This document shows, piece by piece, positions 1 to 4,901 of a DNA stretch of 6,246 bases (the first letter of the stretch is position 1; each line of letters opens with the position of its first letter). Location of the stretch: assembly GCA_044432645.1 (NCBI GenBank), contig JAWXUM010000105.1, positions 1-6,246 of the forward strand, read 5' to 3'. The notes under the pieces were generated by a model. It searched no databases. It had not been told where the DNA came from and saw nothing but the letters and a program-made list of their open reading frames with translations. The position numbers were made by a program, and so were the translations under genes. The DNA comes from SIG603 sp044432645. Lineage in GTDB: Bacteria > Bacillota > Clostridia > Oscillospirales > Acutalibacteraceae.

Positions 1-92
1 TTTTATAAAAGCACTAAATTAACATCTTGATTTCGGACGAGCACAGCTCGCCCCTACCATTTTAAAAATATATTTTCGGTATTTTACACAAA
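1..92. repeat. Direct repeat copy A with right-hand inverted end
   Basis: Positions 1-80 match 6167-6246 at 79 of 80 bases; the only difference is C at 14 versus A at 6180. The 13 bases at 80-92 are the exact reverse complement of 6136-6148, just outside the other copy. The full element is therefore probably about 123 bp with imperfect terminal inverted repeats, of which this copy shows the right three quarters. It encodes nothing. The left end lies outside the window. Confidence 0.85.
34..57 (-). repeat. REP-like 24-bp core (copy 1)
   Basis: Read on the minus strand, this begins GTAG and continues as an imperfect palindrome (GGGCGAGC, short loop, GCTCGTCC; 8 bp with one mismatch, trinucleotide loop). 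The same 24 bases occur at 6085-6108 on the plus strand and 6200-6223 on the minus strand. A GTAG foot followed by an imperfect hairpin is the architecture of REP sequences mobilised by RAYT-type transposases. That relationship is inferred from shape only. Confidence 0.6.
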
Positions 93-101
93 TACAAAAC
101 C

Positions 102-117
102 TTTTTCGACAAGCTGA
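102..117 (+). repeat. 16-nt motif TTTTTCGACAAGCTGA, copy 1
   Basis: This matches the minus-strand sequence of 6037-6052 (TTTTTTGACAGTCTGA) at 13 of 16 positions. In each case the motif directly abuts a hairpin that lies just beyond the 3' end of a gene: tetR here, the binding-protein gene there. In the sense of the gene it reads TCAGMYTGTCRAAAAA straight after the hairpin. Function unknown. Confidence 0.5.
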
Positions 118-145
118 TAGGGACGAACAAATTTGTTCGTCCCTA
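118..145. terminator. 28-bp perfect palindrome after tetR
   Basis: The 14-base half-site starting TAGGGACGAAC is mirrored with no spacer and no mismatch. It ends 5 bp from the tetR stop codon, so its transcript could form a stable hairpin marking the 3' end of the tetR message. It lacks the U-tract of an intrinsic terminator: the tetR strand continues TCAGCTTGTCGAAAAAGG, with A residues. Its outer sequence (AGGGACGA...TCGTCCCT) resembles the REP-like core (AGGGGCGA...TCGTCC), so it may be a related repeat rather than, or as well as, a terminator. Confidence 0.5.
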
Positions 146-150
146 AAGTT

Positions 151-789
151 TTAACTTTTTATTGACCTGAGATAATGTTCAAAAAATGTTTGTAATAATG
201 TGATTTCAGGTTTGTTGTCATTGTCGTTGTCGGTATTTTTATAATGGGCAGCTATTTTATGCACAAGATTAAGATATGCTGCAAAAAACATTTCGGAAGA
301 TTTTTGTGCATCAATTTCTTTAGAAATACTTCCGTCCTCTTGTCCTAGTTCTAAAAAACTCATAATCAGATTCATATATTCTTTGCTAAGTTTGGCGTTT
401 TCTTCTGGTATAGGTTTAGGATTTGAAACGCTGTTCAAATAATAATGATATTCAATCAAAAAATTAGAAATGTTCAAAGTAGAAGAAAGAAATTGATATT
501 TTAAAAGAAAATCAAGATGATTTTTTATCCTATCATAACCCGATCCAGTAGTTAACGATAAAGCGTGTTTATTATCCTCTAGTTTTGACCTTTGCTCAAC
601 TGCAATAGCAGCGGCTAGAACATCTTTATGTTCAAAATACCGATAAATAGTACGTGGAGATATACCAACTCTGTCGGATATTTGTGTCATAGTTGTATTG
701 TTAATCCCTTGATGTAAAAATAATTCTTTAGCTACTGCTAAGATTGTATTTCTTGTTATATCTTTTGCTTCAGTTGTTCGTCTTGACAT
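151..789 (-). CDS. TetR-family transcriptional regulator
   Basis: This 212-residue protein has the size and layout of a TetR/AcrR repressor: a DNA-binding three-helix domain followed by a variable ligand and dimerisation domain. The N-terminal domain spans about residues 12-60. It shows the family pattern ILAVAKELFLHQG, then TTMTQISDRVGIS and the recognition helix SPRTIYRYFEHKDVL (about 44-58). The rest is helical and has no motif that names a ligand. The ATG start is supported by AAAGGGG at 802-808, 12 nt upstream, and by a consensus promoter at 876-904. The gene is divergent from the iron-chelate transport operon, a common arrangement for a local repressor, so it may control the operon, itself, or both. 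Its effector could be the imported chelate or an unrelated compound; neither target nor ligand can be read from the sequence. Confidence 0.93.
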   Translation of the reverse strand: MSRRTTEAKDITRNTILAVAKELFLHQGINNTTMTQISDRVGISPRTIYRYFEHKDVLAAAIAVEQRSKLEDNKHALSLTTGSGYDRIKNHLDFLLKYQFLSSTLNISNFLIEYHYYLNSVSNPKPIPEENAKLSKEYMNLIMSFLELGQEDGSISKEIDAQKSSEMFFAAYLNLVHKIAAHYKNTDNDNDNKPEITLLQTFFEHYLRSIKS

Positions 790-834
790 AAAGCACCACT
801 GCCCCTTTGTTACTGAAATGTTTTATTTATAATG

Positions 835-860
835 AGCTATTAGGATAGAAATTAATAGCT
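835..860. promoter_or_regulatory. Inverted repeat in the tetR leader
   Basis: AGCTATTA (835-842) and TAATAGCT (853-860) are perfect 8-bp arms around a 10-nt spacer. The repeat lies downstream of the predicted tetR start site, between promoter and ribosome-binding site. It could be an autoregulatory operator or a leader hairpin. Its half-site is not obviously the same as that of the other inverted repeats in this gap. Confidence 0.4.
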
Positions 861-875
861 TATCAGTTTGTAATA

Positions 876-904
876 ATTATACACTTAAACACCAGTTATG
901 TCAA
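876..904 (-). promoter_or_regulatory. Sigma-A promoter of tetR
   Basis: On the minus strand the -35 box TTGACA (899-904) and the -10 box TATAAT (876-881) both match the consensus exactly and are separated by 17 bp. Transcription would begin near 869, giving a leader of about 80 nt before the tetR start codon. Confidence 0.85.
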
Positions 905-907
905 TTT

Positions 908-932
908 AATGCTATAAGAGAAGTATAGCATT
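908..932. promoter_or_regulatory. Inverted repeat next to the tetR -35 box
   Basis: AATGCTATA (908-916) and TATAGCATT (924-932) form perfect 9-bp arms with a 7-nt spacer, starting 4 bp upstream of the tetR -35 box. Size and placement fit an operator for TetR or another dimeric regulator. It shares three bases with the next inverted repeat. Confidence 0.45.
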
Positions 933-959
933 TAAATGACACTAGAATGTCATTTAAAT
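930..959. promoter_or_regulatory. 30-bp inverted repeat, candidate operator
   Basis: ATTTAAATGACA (930-941) and TGTCATTTAAAT (948-959) are perfect 12-bp arms around the spacer CTAGAA. It sits between the divergent promoters, about 60-90 bp upstream of the tetR start site. No U-tract follows on either strand and no gene ends here, so an operator is likelier than a terminator. The regulator is not known; TetR is the obvious candidate. Confidence 0.5.
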
Positions 960-1063
960 ATTATATTTTGAAATAAAATTAGTGATATTTTCTGCAAAAA
1001 TATTAAAATTTACGTTGATTTTTAGGATTTATTACAGTAATTCGAAATATTTTAAAATAAATA

Positions 1064-1092
1064 TTGACAGTCTACTGACAATATGATATACT
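1064..1092 (+). promoter_or_regulatory. Sigma-A promoter of the iron-uptake operon
   Basis: TTGACA (1064-1069), a 17-bp spacer and TATACT (1087-1092) give a near-perfect housekeeping promoter. Transcription would begin near 1099, so the transcript would start within or right at the first hairpin of the leader. TGACA is repeated at 1065-1069 and 1076-1080, one helical turn apart. A promoter this strong on a nutrient-uptake operon implies that repression sets its output. Confidence 0.88.
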
Positions 1093-1100
1093 CTTAAAGG

Positions 1101-1116
1101 GTTAGCGAGAGCTAAC
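1101..1116. promoter_or_regulatory. Inverted repeat GTTAG-N6-CTAAC, copy 1
   Basis: GTTAG (1101-1105) and CTAAC (1112-1116) flank CGAGAG. The pairing extends to GGTTAGC/GCTAACC around a GAGA tetraloop (1100-1117). It overlaps the predicted start site, a roadblock position for a repressor. The half-site GGTTAGC recalls metal-dependent DtxR-family operators (GGTTAG...CTAACC), but spacing and flanks differ, so that link is tentative. A 5'-terminal RNA stem-loop is the alternative reading. Confidence 0.5.
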
Positions 1117-1145
1117 CACTATGTTAAGCGTAATGTTAGTGGTTG
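1113..1145 (+). promoter_or_regulatory. Alternative leader hairpin
   Basis: AACCACTA (1114-1121) pairs perfectly with TAGTGGTT (1137-1144), with a further U-G closing pair and a small inner stem (TTA-AGCG-TAA). This hairpin uses bases needed by both GTTAG-N6-CTAAC repeats and so excludes them. It can be extended outward by pairing GTTAGC (1101-1106) with GCTAAC (1145-1150). No terminator U-tract follows directly; the nearest T run is 1167-1172. Whether the RNA switches is unknown. Confidence 0.35.
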
Positions 1146-1150
1146 CTAAC
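1135..1150. promoter_or_regulatory. Inverted repeat GTTAG-N6-CTAAC, copy 2
   Basis: GTTAG (1135-1139) and CTAAC (1146-1150) flank TGGTTG. Arms and 6-nt spacing are identical to copy 1, 34 bp away, while the spacer bases differ. Conserved arms with a variable spacer favour tandem binding sites for a dimeric protein. Confidence 0.5.
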
Positions 1151-1190
1151 TAATTATAAAAGAATATTTTTTAGAATGAGGGAAAAGTAT

Positions 1191-2015
1191 ATGAACAAAA
1201 ATGAAACTGGGGCACAAAGACCAAATCCAAAAGATGCGATGAAAAACAGACTTCCTGTAAGTGAAATGAAAGCTCCTATAGAAGATTTTATAACTTCTCA
1301 AAATGAGCTTTACATTGCTACAAATAGCCAAACTCCTTTTCCAGATTTAGAAATTACTGACTACCGTTATGTTGCAGGCAAATTTATTGTAATTCTAACT
1401 CCTGCTTCAGTTCTTTTAAACAAACTTGAAGATGGTAGCGAAATTAGTGGTTTGATTTTCGACAAACAAGGTCGTGGACTTAAATCAACAAGACGTGTTT
1501 ACGGACAATTTGTTTGTAAAGTATTATCAGCTGATACAGATATTCTTGTAGAGCTTGCTAAAACAGATGATATGATTAAAAAAATGCTTACACATGGAGC
1601 AAAATTCTTAGAATTAGAAGTGAGTTCACTTACTGTAATGTTCCCTAGTAATCAAATTTTCAGCATGGATAAAGACATGAACCCAAGCTTTGCTAAGTTT
1701 TCACCAAACGGCAAAGAGCGTTTTGAAAATAGCCAAAAGGTGTTAATGGAGTACGAAGACCGTCAAGTTATTTTTAATTCTATTATCGAAGACGGAGTGT
1801 ACTACACACTTACAAAAGAAAATTCAAATAAAGTGAATTATATAAAAAATGGTGGAGAGTGTATGTTCTTTGACGGAAAAGATAATCATTTTTCTAGCAA
1901 AATGACAATTCTTCCAGAAGATAAAGTTCAAGAAATATTTGAGAAATTGCAAAATACTAATAATTCTTTTTTCAAAAAGAACGAGGGTTTAATTGCTCTT
2001 TCTTACCAAAAATAA
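1191..2015 (+). CDS. Tandem split-barrel (PNPOx/HugZ-like) protein
   Basis: This cytoplasmic protein of 274 residues has no signal peptide or membrane segment. Residues about 28-165 follow the pattern of the FMN-binding split-barrel (pyridoxamine-phosphate-oxidase-like) fold: FITSQNELYIATNSQT, a strand ending KFIVILTPASVLLNKLEDG, then GLIFDK and STRRVYGQFVCKVL. HugZ/HutZ-type heme-utilisation proteins share this layout. Residues about 178-274 look like a second, more divergent barrel (VYYTLTKEN...KVNYIKNGGECMFF). As the first gene of an iron-chelate import operon it may release iron from the cargo by flavin-dependent reduction or degrade heme. I see no decisive heme ligand, so the chemistry is inferred from context. 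The ATG at 1191 is preferred because GAGGG (1178-1182) lies 8 nt upstream; an upstream TTG at 1143 falls inside the structured leader and lacks such a site. Confidence 0.65.
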   Translation: MNKNETGAQRPNPKDAMKNRLPVSEMKAPIEDFITSQNELYIATNSQTPFPDLEITDYRYVAGKFIVILTPASVLLNKLEDGSEISGLIFDKQGRGLKSTRRVYGQFVCKVLSADTDILVELAKTDDMIKKMLTHGAKFLELEVSSLTVMFPSNQIFSMDKDMNPSFAKFSPNGKERFENSQKVLMEYEDRQVIFNSIIEDGVYYTLTKENSNKVNYIKNGGECMFFDGKDNHFSSKMTILPEDKVQEIFEKLQNTNNSFFKKNEGLIALSYQK

Positions 2016-2031
2016 ATAATAAGAGGTAATT

Positions 2032-2835
2032 ATGGATATAATCAAAGTTAATTCACTTATCACAGGTTATGATAAGAAAATTATTATAGACGATTTATCG
2101 CTTAAAATTCGCAAAGGTGCAATAACTACCATAATTGGTGAAAATGGTTCAGGTAAATCGACTTTTTTAAAGACAATAGGTAGGGTTATAAAACCTAAAT
2201 CTGGTGAAGTTTCTGTTAATGAATTAAACATACATAAAACAAAAACTGAAGAAATTGCTAAAATTATTGGTCTTTTGCCACAAACACCAAAAGCACCAAG
2301 TGGTTTAAGCGTTACCGAGATTGTAGAATACGGTAGATTTCCTCACAAAAAAGGTAGGGGAAAACTGACAAAAGAAGACAAAGAGATTGTTACTTGGGCA
2401 CTTGAAAACACAGACTTACTAGAGTTTAAAGACAGAAACATAAACGCTTTATCCGGTGGTCAAAGACAACGTGTTTGGATTGCCTTGGTTTTAGCGCAAC
2501 AAACTGATGTTATTTTGCTTGACGAACCTACAACTTATTTGGATATGGCTTATCAACTCGAAGTTTTACAGTTGGTACAAAAGTTAAATCAAGAAAAAGA
2601 AATTACAGTAATTATGGTTTTGCACGATATTAACCAAGCAAGTAGATTTTCCGATGAATTAATTATGCTAAGAGAAGGAAAAATTGTTGCTCAAGGTTCA
2701 CCTAAAGAAACAATGACACCGGAAATACTGGAAACTGTTTTTGATGTAGATGCAACAATTATAGATGTCCCGGGTGCTGATTATCCAGTTTGTGTTTCTT
2801 ACGAATTGTTAAGAGGTGCACATGGAGCAAACTAA
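2032..2835 (+). CDS. Iron-chelate ABC transporter ATP-binding protein (FepC/FhuC type)
   Basis: This 267-residue ATPase would power import of the ferric chelate from the cytoplasmic face of the permease pair. All nucleotide-binding motifs are intact: Walker A GENGSGKS (36-43), Q-loop Gln84, signature LSGGQ (140-144), Walker B VILLDEP (160-166) with catalytic Glu165, D-loop around Leu170-Asp171 and switch His198 (VLHDIN). The stretch LSGGQRQRVWIALVLAQ is characteristic of siderophore importers (FepC, FhuC); heme HmuV proteins usually read LSGGEQQR. It starts 16 nt after the preceding stop codon, with AAGAGG (2021-2026) 5 nt before the ATG, and its 3' end overlaps the first permease gene by 14 nt. 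Substrate identity (siderophore, less likely heme or cobalamin) is not fixed by this subunit. Confidence 0.95.
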   Translation: MDIIKVNSLITGYDKKIIIDDLSLKIRKGAITTIIGENGSGKSTFLKTIGRVIKPKSGEVSVNELNIHKTKTEEIAKIIGLLPQTPKAPSGLSVTEIVEYGRFPHKKGRGKLTKEDKEIVTWALENTDLLEFKDRNINALSGGQRQRVWIALVLAQQTDVILLDEPTTYLDMAYQLEVLQLVQKLNQEKEITVIMVLHDINQASRFSDELIMLREGKIVAQGSPKETMTPEILETVFDVDATIIDVPGADYPVCVSYELLRGAHGAN

Positions 2836-3853
2836 AAAAAGATTTAAGTTTAATAAAAAGTTTGTTCTAGGTTTTGCAATTGTAGTCATGGCACTTATTT
2901 TCATAGCCTCAATTTGTACAACAATATTTTATTTTACACCTACTACAACTTTCGACAATGTAGTTTCAGCCATTGCGAATTATAACTATAACGAGCTAAC
3001 ACATTATGTACTTTGGGAAATAAAAGTGCCACGTATATTAGGCGCTATTATTGTAGGTGCATTACTGCCTATAGGCGGAGCTGTCATGCAAGGTATTACA
3101 AAAAACTATCTTGCCAGCCCAGACGTTGTTGGTGTTAACAATGGCGCTGGATTAGGGCTAGCCATTTCTATGGCAATTACTGGTGGTGCTACTTCGTATG
3201 TTAGCAATATTTTTTGTTCTATGATAGGTGCAACAATTTCTACAATATTAGTTTTTCACATTTCTTCCAGAATAAAAGGCAGAGAATCAGGTGTTAAGTT
3301 GCTTTTAGCTGGTAATGCTCTGGGTATGTTGTTTTCAGGTCTAGCAGTAACTATCAACATAGGCTCTGGACTTGGTTCAAACATTTACACTTGGAATAAC
3401 TCTGGCTTTCTTGGAATGAAATGGATTGGTATTGGCGTTTTAATGATAGGTGTAGTTGGTGCTATTATTGGAATAATGATTTCTCATAAAATCACTGTTT
3501 TAGGTATGGGTGACGAAACAGCTGTTAGCCTTGGCGAAAATGTAAAAAGAATTAAAACGCTTGGTGTAATTTCAGTTGTATTTATTTCTGCAACAACAGT
3601 TTCCGTTGTTGGAAACATTGGATTTGTAGGAATGATACTTCCTAACATGGTTAAAATGGCAGTTGGTGAAGACTATAGAAAAGTTATACCGATTTCCGCA
3701 GTTCTAGGTGCATTTTTCCTAGTATTTGCTGATGTTATAAGCAGGCTTATTAATATGCCTGCCGAAACACCAATAGGCGCAATTACCTCTGTAATAGGAA
3801 TTCCAATTTTCCTTTATTTGATTAATTCAAAAAGAAGTAAAGGAGCGTTTTAA
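2822..3853 (+). CDS. FecCD-family iron-chelate permease subunit 1
   Basis: This is a 343-residue integral membrane protein, the usual length for the ten-helix BtuC/FecCD family. The first membrane segment is about residues 14-38. The hallmark region after it has PRILGAIIVGA, GGAVMQGITKN and SPDVVGVNNGAGLG. The C-terminal hallmark is GNIGFVGMILPNMVKMAVG, followed by PISAVLGAFFLVFADVISR and PIGAITSVIGIPIFLYL. The coupling segment reads PNMVKM where most family members have PHIVRL or PHIAR; Asn here recalls the FatD/CeuB/YclN branch. It would pair with the next gene product as a heterodimeric channel. The ATG at 2822 is chosen because AGAGG (2812-2816) lies 5 nt upstream; an in-frame GTG at 2816 overlaps that site. 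The gene overlaps the ATPase gene by 14 nt, suggesting translational coupling. Confidence 0.94.
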   Translation: MEQTKKRFKFNKKFVLGFAIVVMALIFIASICTTIFYFTPTTTFDNVVSAIANYNYNELTHYVLWEIKVPRILGAIIVGALLPIGGAVMQGITKNYLASPDVVGVNNGAGLGLAISMAITGGATSYVSNIFCSMIGATISTILVFHISSRIKGRESGVKLLLAGNALGMLFSGLAVTINIGSGLGSNIYTWNNSGFLGMKWIGIGVLMIGVVGAIIGIMISHKITVLGMGDETAVSLGENVKRIKTLGVISVVFISATTVSVVGNIGFVGMILPNMVKMAVGEDYRKVIPISAVLGAFFLVFADVISRLINMPAETPIGAITSVIGIPIFLYLINSKRSKGAF

Positions 3854-4860
3854 TGAAAAATTTGACAAATAAACAAAGACTCGCAGTTATAACGCCTTTT
3901 TTAATTGTGACAATATTGATTTTATCATATCTTGCTATGACTATCGGTTATGTACCGATTAGTTTAAAACAGCTTGTCGATACACTTCTTGGCAATGGTT
4001 CATACCAAGAACAAGTAGTTGTATGGATGTTTAGATTGCCAAAAACAGCAGTAGCACTTATTGCTGGCATATGCCTTTCTACTTCTGGAGCAGTTATGCA
4101 AGGTGTTACACGTAACCCTATTGCAACACCTAGCTTGCTTGGTATTAGTGCTGGTTCAGGACTTGGTACTTTAATGGTGGTTTTCCTATACGACCAAGGT
4201 TTTGGTATGGTTATGCCAAGGCCACTTGCAGCTGTTTTAGGTGGACTTATAACATTTACTATTGTTTACAGTTTATCACTTAGGCATAAACTTTCTCCAA
4301 TTAAGTTAATTCTAAACGGTATAGCAGTAAATTCATGTATCGGTTCTATTTCACTTGTAATTTCATTAAAACTTAGTGCAGACGGATATACAATGTACAG
4401 CCTTATTATGGCTGGTAGTTTAAGCTATGCCTCATGGGATATGATTAAAATAGCTTACATTGGCGCTATACCACTTTTTGCTTATGTAATGTATAAAGCT
4501 TGCTATTTAAATATTTTAAATTTAGACGATGAAATGGCAATAGGCCTTGGTCTAAATCTTAACAAAGAACGTAAAAAACTTTTAATTGTAACAGTGCTAC
4601 TAGCTTCGATTTCGGGTTATGTAGCAGGTGGTGTTGGCTCAATCGGTATGATTTCCCCACACATCGCCAAAAGAATTGTAGGCTCTAACTTTAAGTTGTT
4701 TTTGCCACTTGCCGTATTAATTGGTATCGTAATTGTGCTACTAGCTGATGTCGTAGTTAGAGTGTTAGCTCTAAACGATTTAGACTTCCAAATTGGCACA
4801 TTAACATCACTAATCGGCGCACCTTATTTGCTATATTTGCTGTTCACAGATGACAGATAA
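3853..4860 (+). CDS. FecCD-family iron-chelate permease subunit 2
   Basis: This 335-residue membrane protein is the second half of the permease. The first membrane segment is about residues 10-33, then come RLPKTAVALIAG (61-72) and SGAVMQGVTRNPIATPSLLG (78-97). The C-terminal hallmark is GSIGMISPHIAKRIVG (262-277), which keeps the usual PHI(A/V)xR coupling motif, followed by a membrane segment and the family ending QIGTLTSLIGAPYLLYLLF. The start codon overlaps the previous stop by one base (TAATG), with AAAGGAG (3839-3845) 7 nt upstream, so the two permeases are likely made in equal amounts by coupled translation. Two distinct permease genes are typical of siderophore importers; heme and B12 systems usually use one permease as a homodimer. 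Confidence 0.95.
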   Translation: MKNLTNKQRLAVITPFLIVTILILSYLAMTIGYVPISLKQLVDTLLGNGSYQEQVVVWMFRLPKTAVALIAGICLSTSGAVMQGVTRNPIATPSLLGISAGSGLGTLMVVFLYDQGFGMVMPRPLAAVLGGLITFTIVYSLSLRHKLSPIKLILNGIAVNSCIGSISLVISLKLSADGYTMYSLIMAGSLSYASWDMIKIAYIGAIPLFAYVMYKACYLNILNLDDEMAIGLGLNLNKERKKLLIVTVLLASISGYVAGGVGSIGMISPHIAKRIVGSNFKLFLPLAVLIGIVIVLLADVVVRVLALNDLDFQIGTLTSLIGAPYLLYLLFTDDR

Positions 4861-4901
4861 ATATATATATATTATAAACCATTTTTTAAGGAGAATTTAA
4901 A
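4861..4901 (+). promoter_or_regulatory. AT-dinucleotide gap with strong ribosome-binding site
   Basis: The gap between the second permease gene and the binding-protein gene opens with an alternating AT run and ends with AAGGAG (4888-4893), 8 nt before the ATG. It is the largest gap in the operon and has the best ribosome-binding site, consistent with higher output of the binding protein. An internal promoter in the AT run is possible, but I see no convincing -35 box. Confidence 0.4.

Larger units (their letters stand above)
790..1190. other. Divergent intergenic control region
   Basis: This 401-bp stretch holds no gene that I can support. From left to right it contains the tetR ribosome-binding site and leader with an inverted repeat at 835-860, the tetR promoter at 876-904, overlapping inverted repeats at 908-932 and 930-959, then about 100 bp of very AT-rich DNA (960-1063) with no clear element. 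Next come the operon promoter at 1064-1092, a structured leader with two GTTAG-N6-CTAAC repeats (1101-1150), and the ribosome-binding site of the first operon gene at 1178-1182. Confidence 0.8.

Noticed and set aside
868..882. Fur-box-like sequence over the tetR -10 box (TAATAATTA core)
   Set aside because: About 10 of 14 positions match the 7-1-7 consensus, and the outer bases that matter most do not. In DNA this AT-rich the match is not convincing.
1064..1073. TTGACAGTCT at the operon promoter matching the inverse of 6039-6048
   Set aside because: The 10-base match is explained by the -35 consensus overlapping the 3'-flank motif; no other similarity surrounds it, so I treat it as chance.
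1143..1190. TTG start for the split-barrel gene 16 codons upstream
   Set aside because: It lies within the structured leader and has no ribosome-binding site, whereas the ATG at 1191 has GAGGG at an ideal distance.
1100..1190. Cobalamin or other known riboswitch in the operon leader
   Set aside because: The leader of about 90 nt is too short for a cobalamin riboswitch and shows no conserved B12-box or other known class motif.
1146..1331. 61-codon reading frame on the minus strand
   Set aside because: Antisense to the start of the split-barrel gene, with no ribosome-binding site or recognisable protein features; a shadow frame.
2816..2821. GTG start for the first permease, two codons upstream
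   Set aside because: It overlaps the ribosome-binding site AGAGG that serves the ATG at 2822.
4617..4799. 60-codon reading frame on the minus strand
   Set aside because: Antisense to a conserved part of the second permease, low-complexity composition; a shadow frame.
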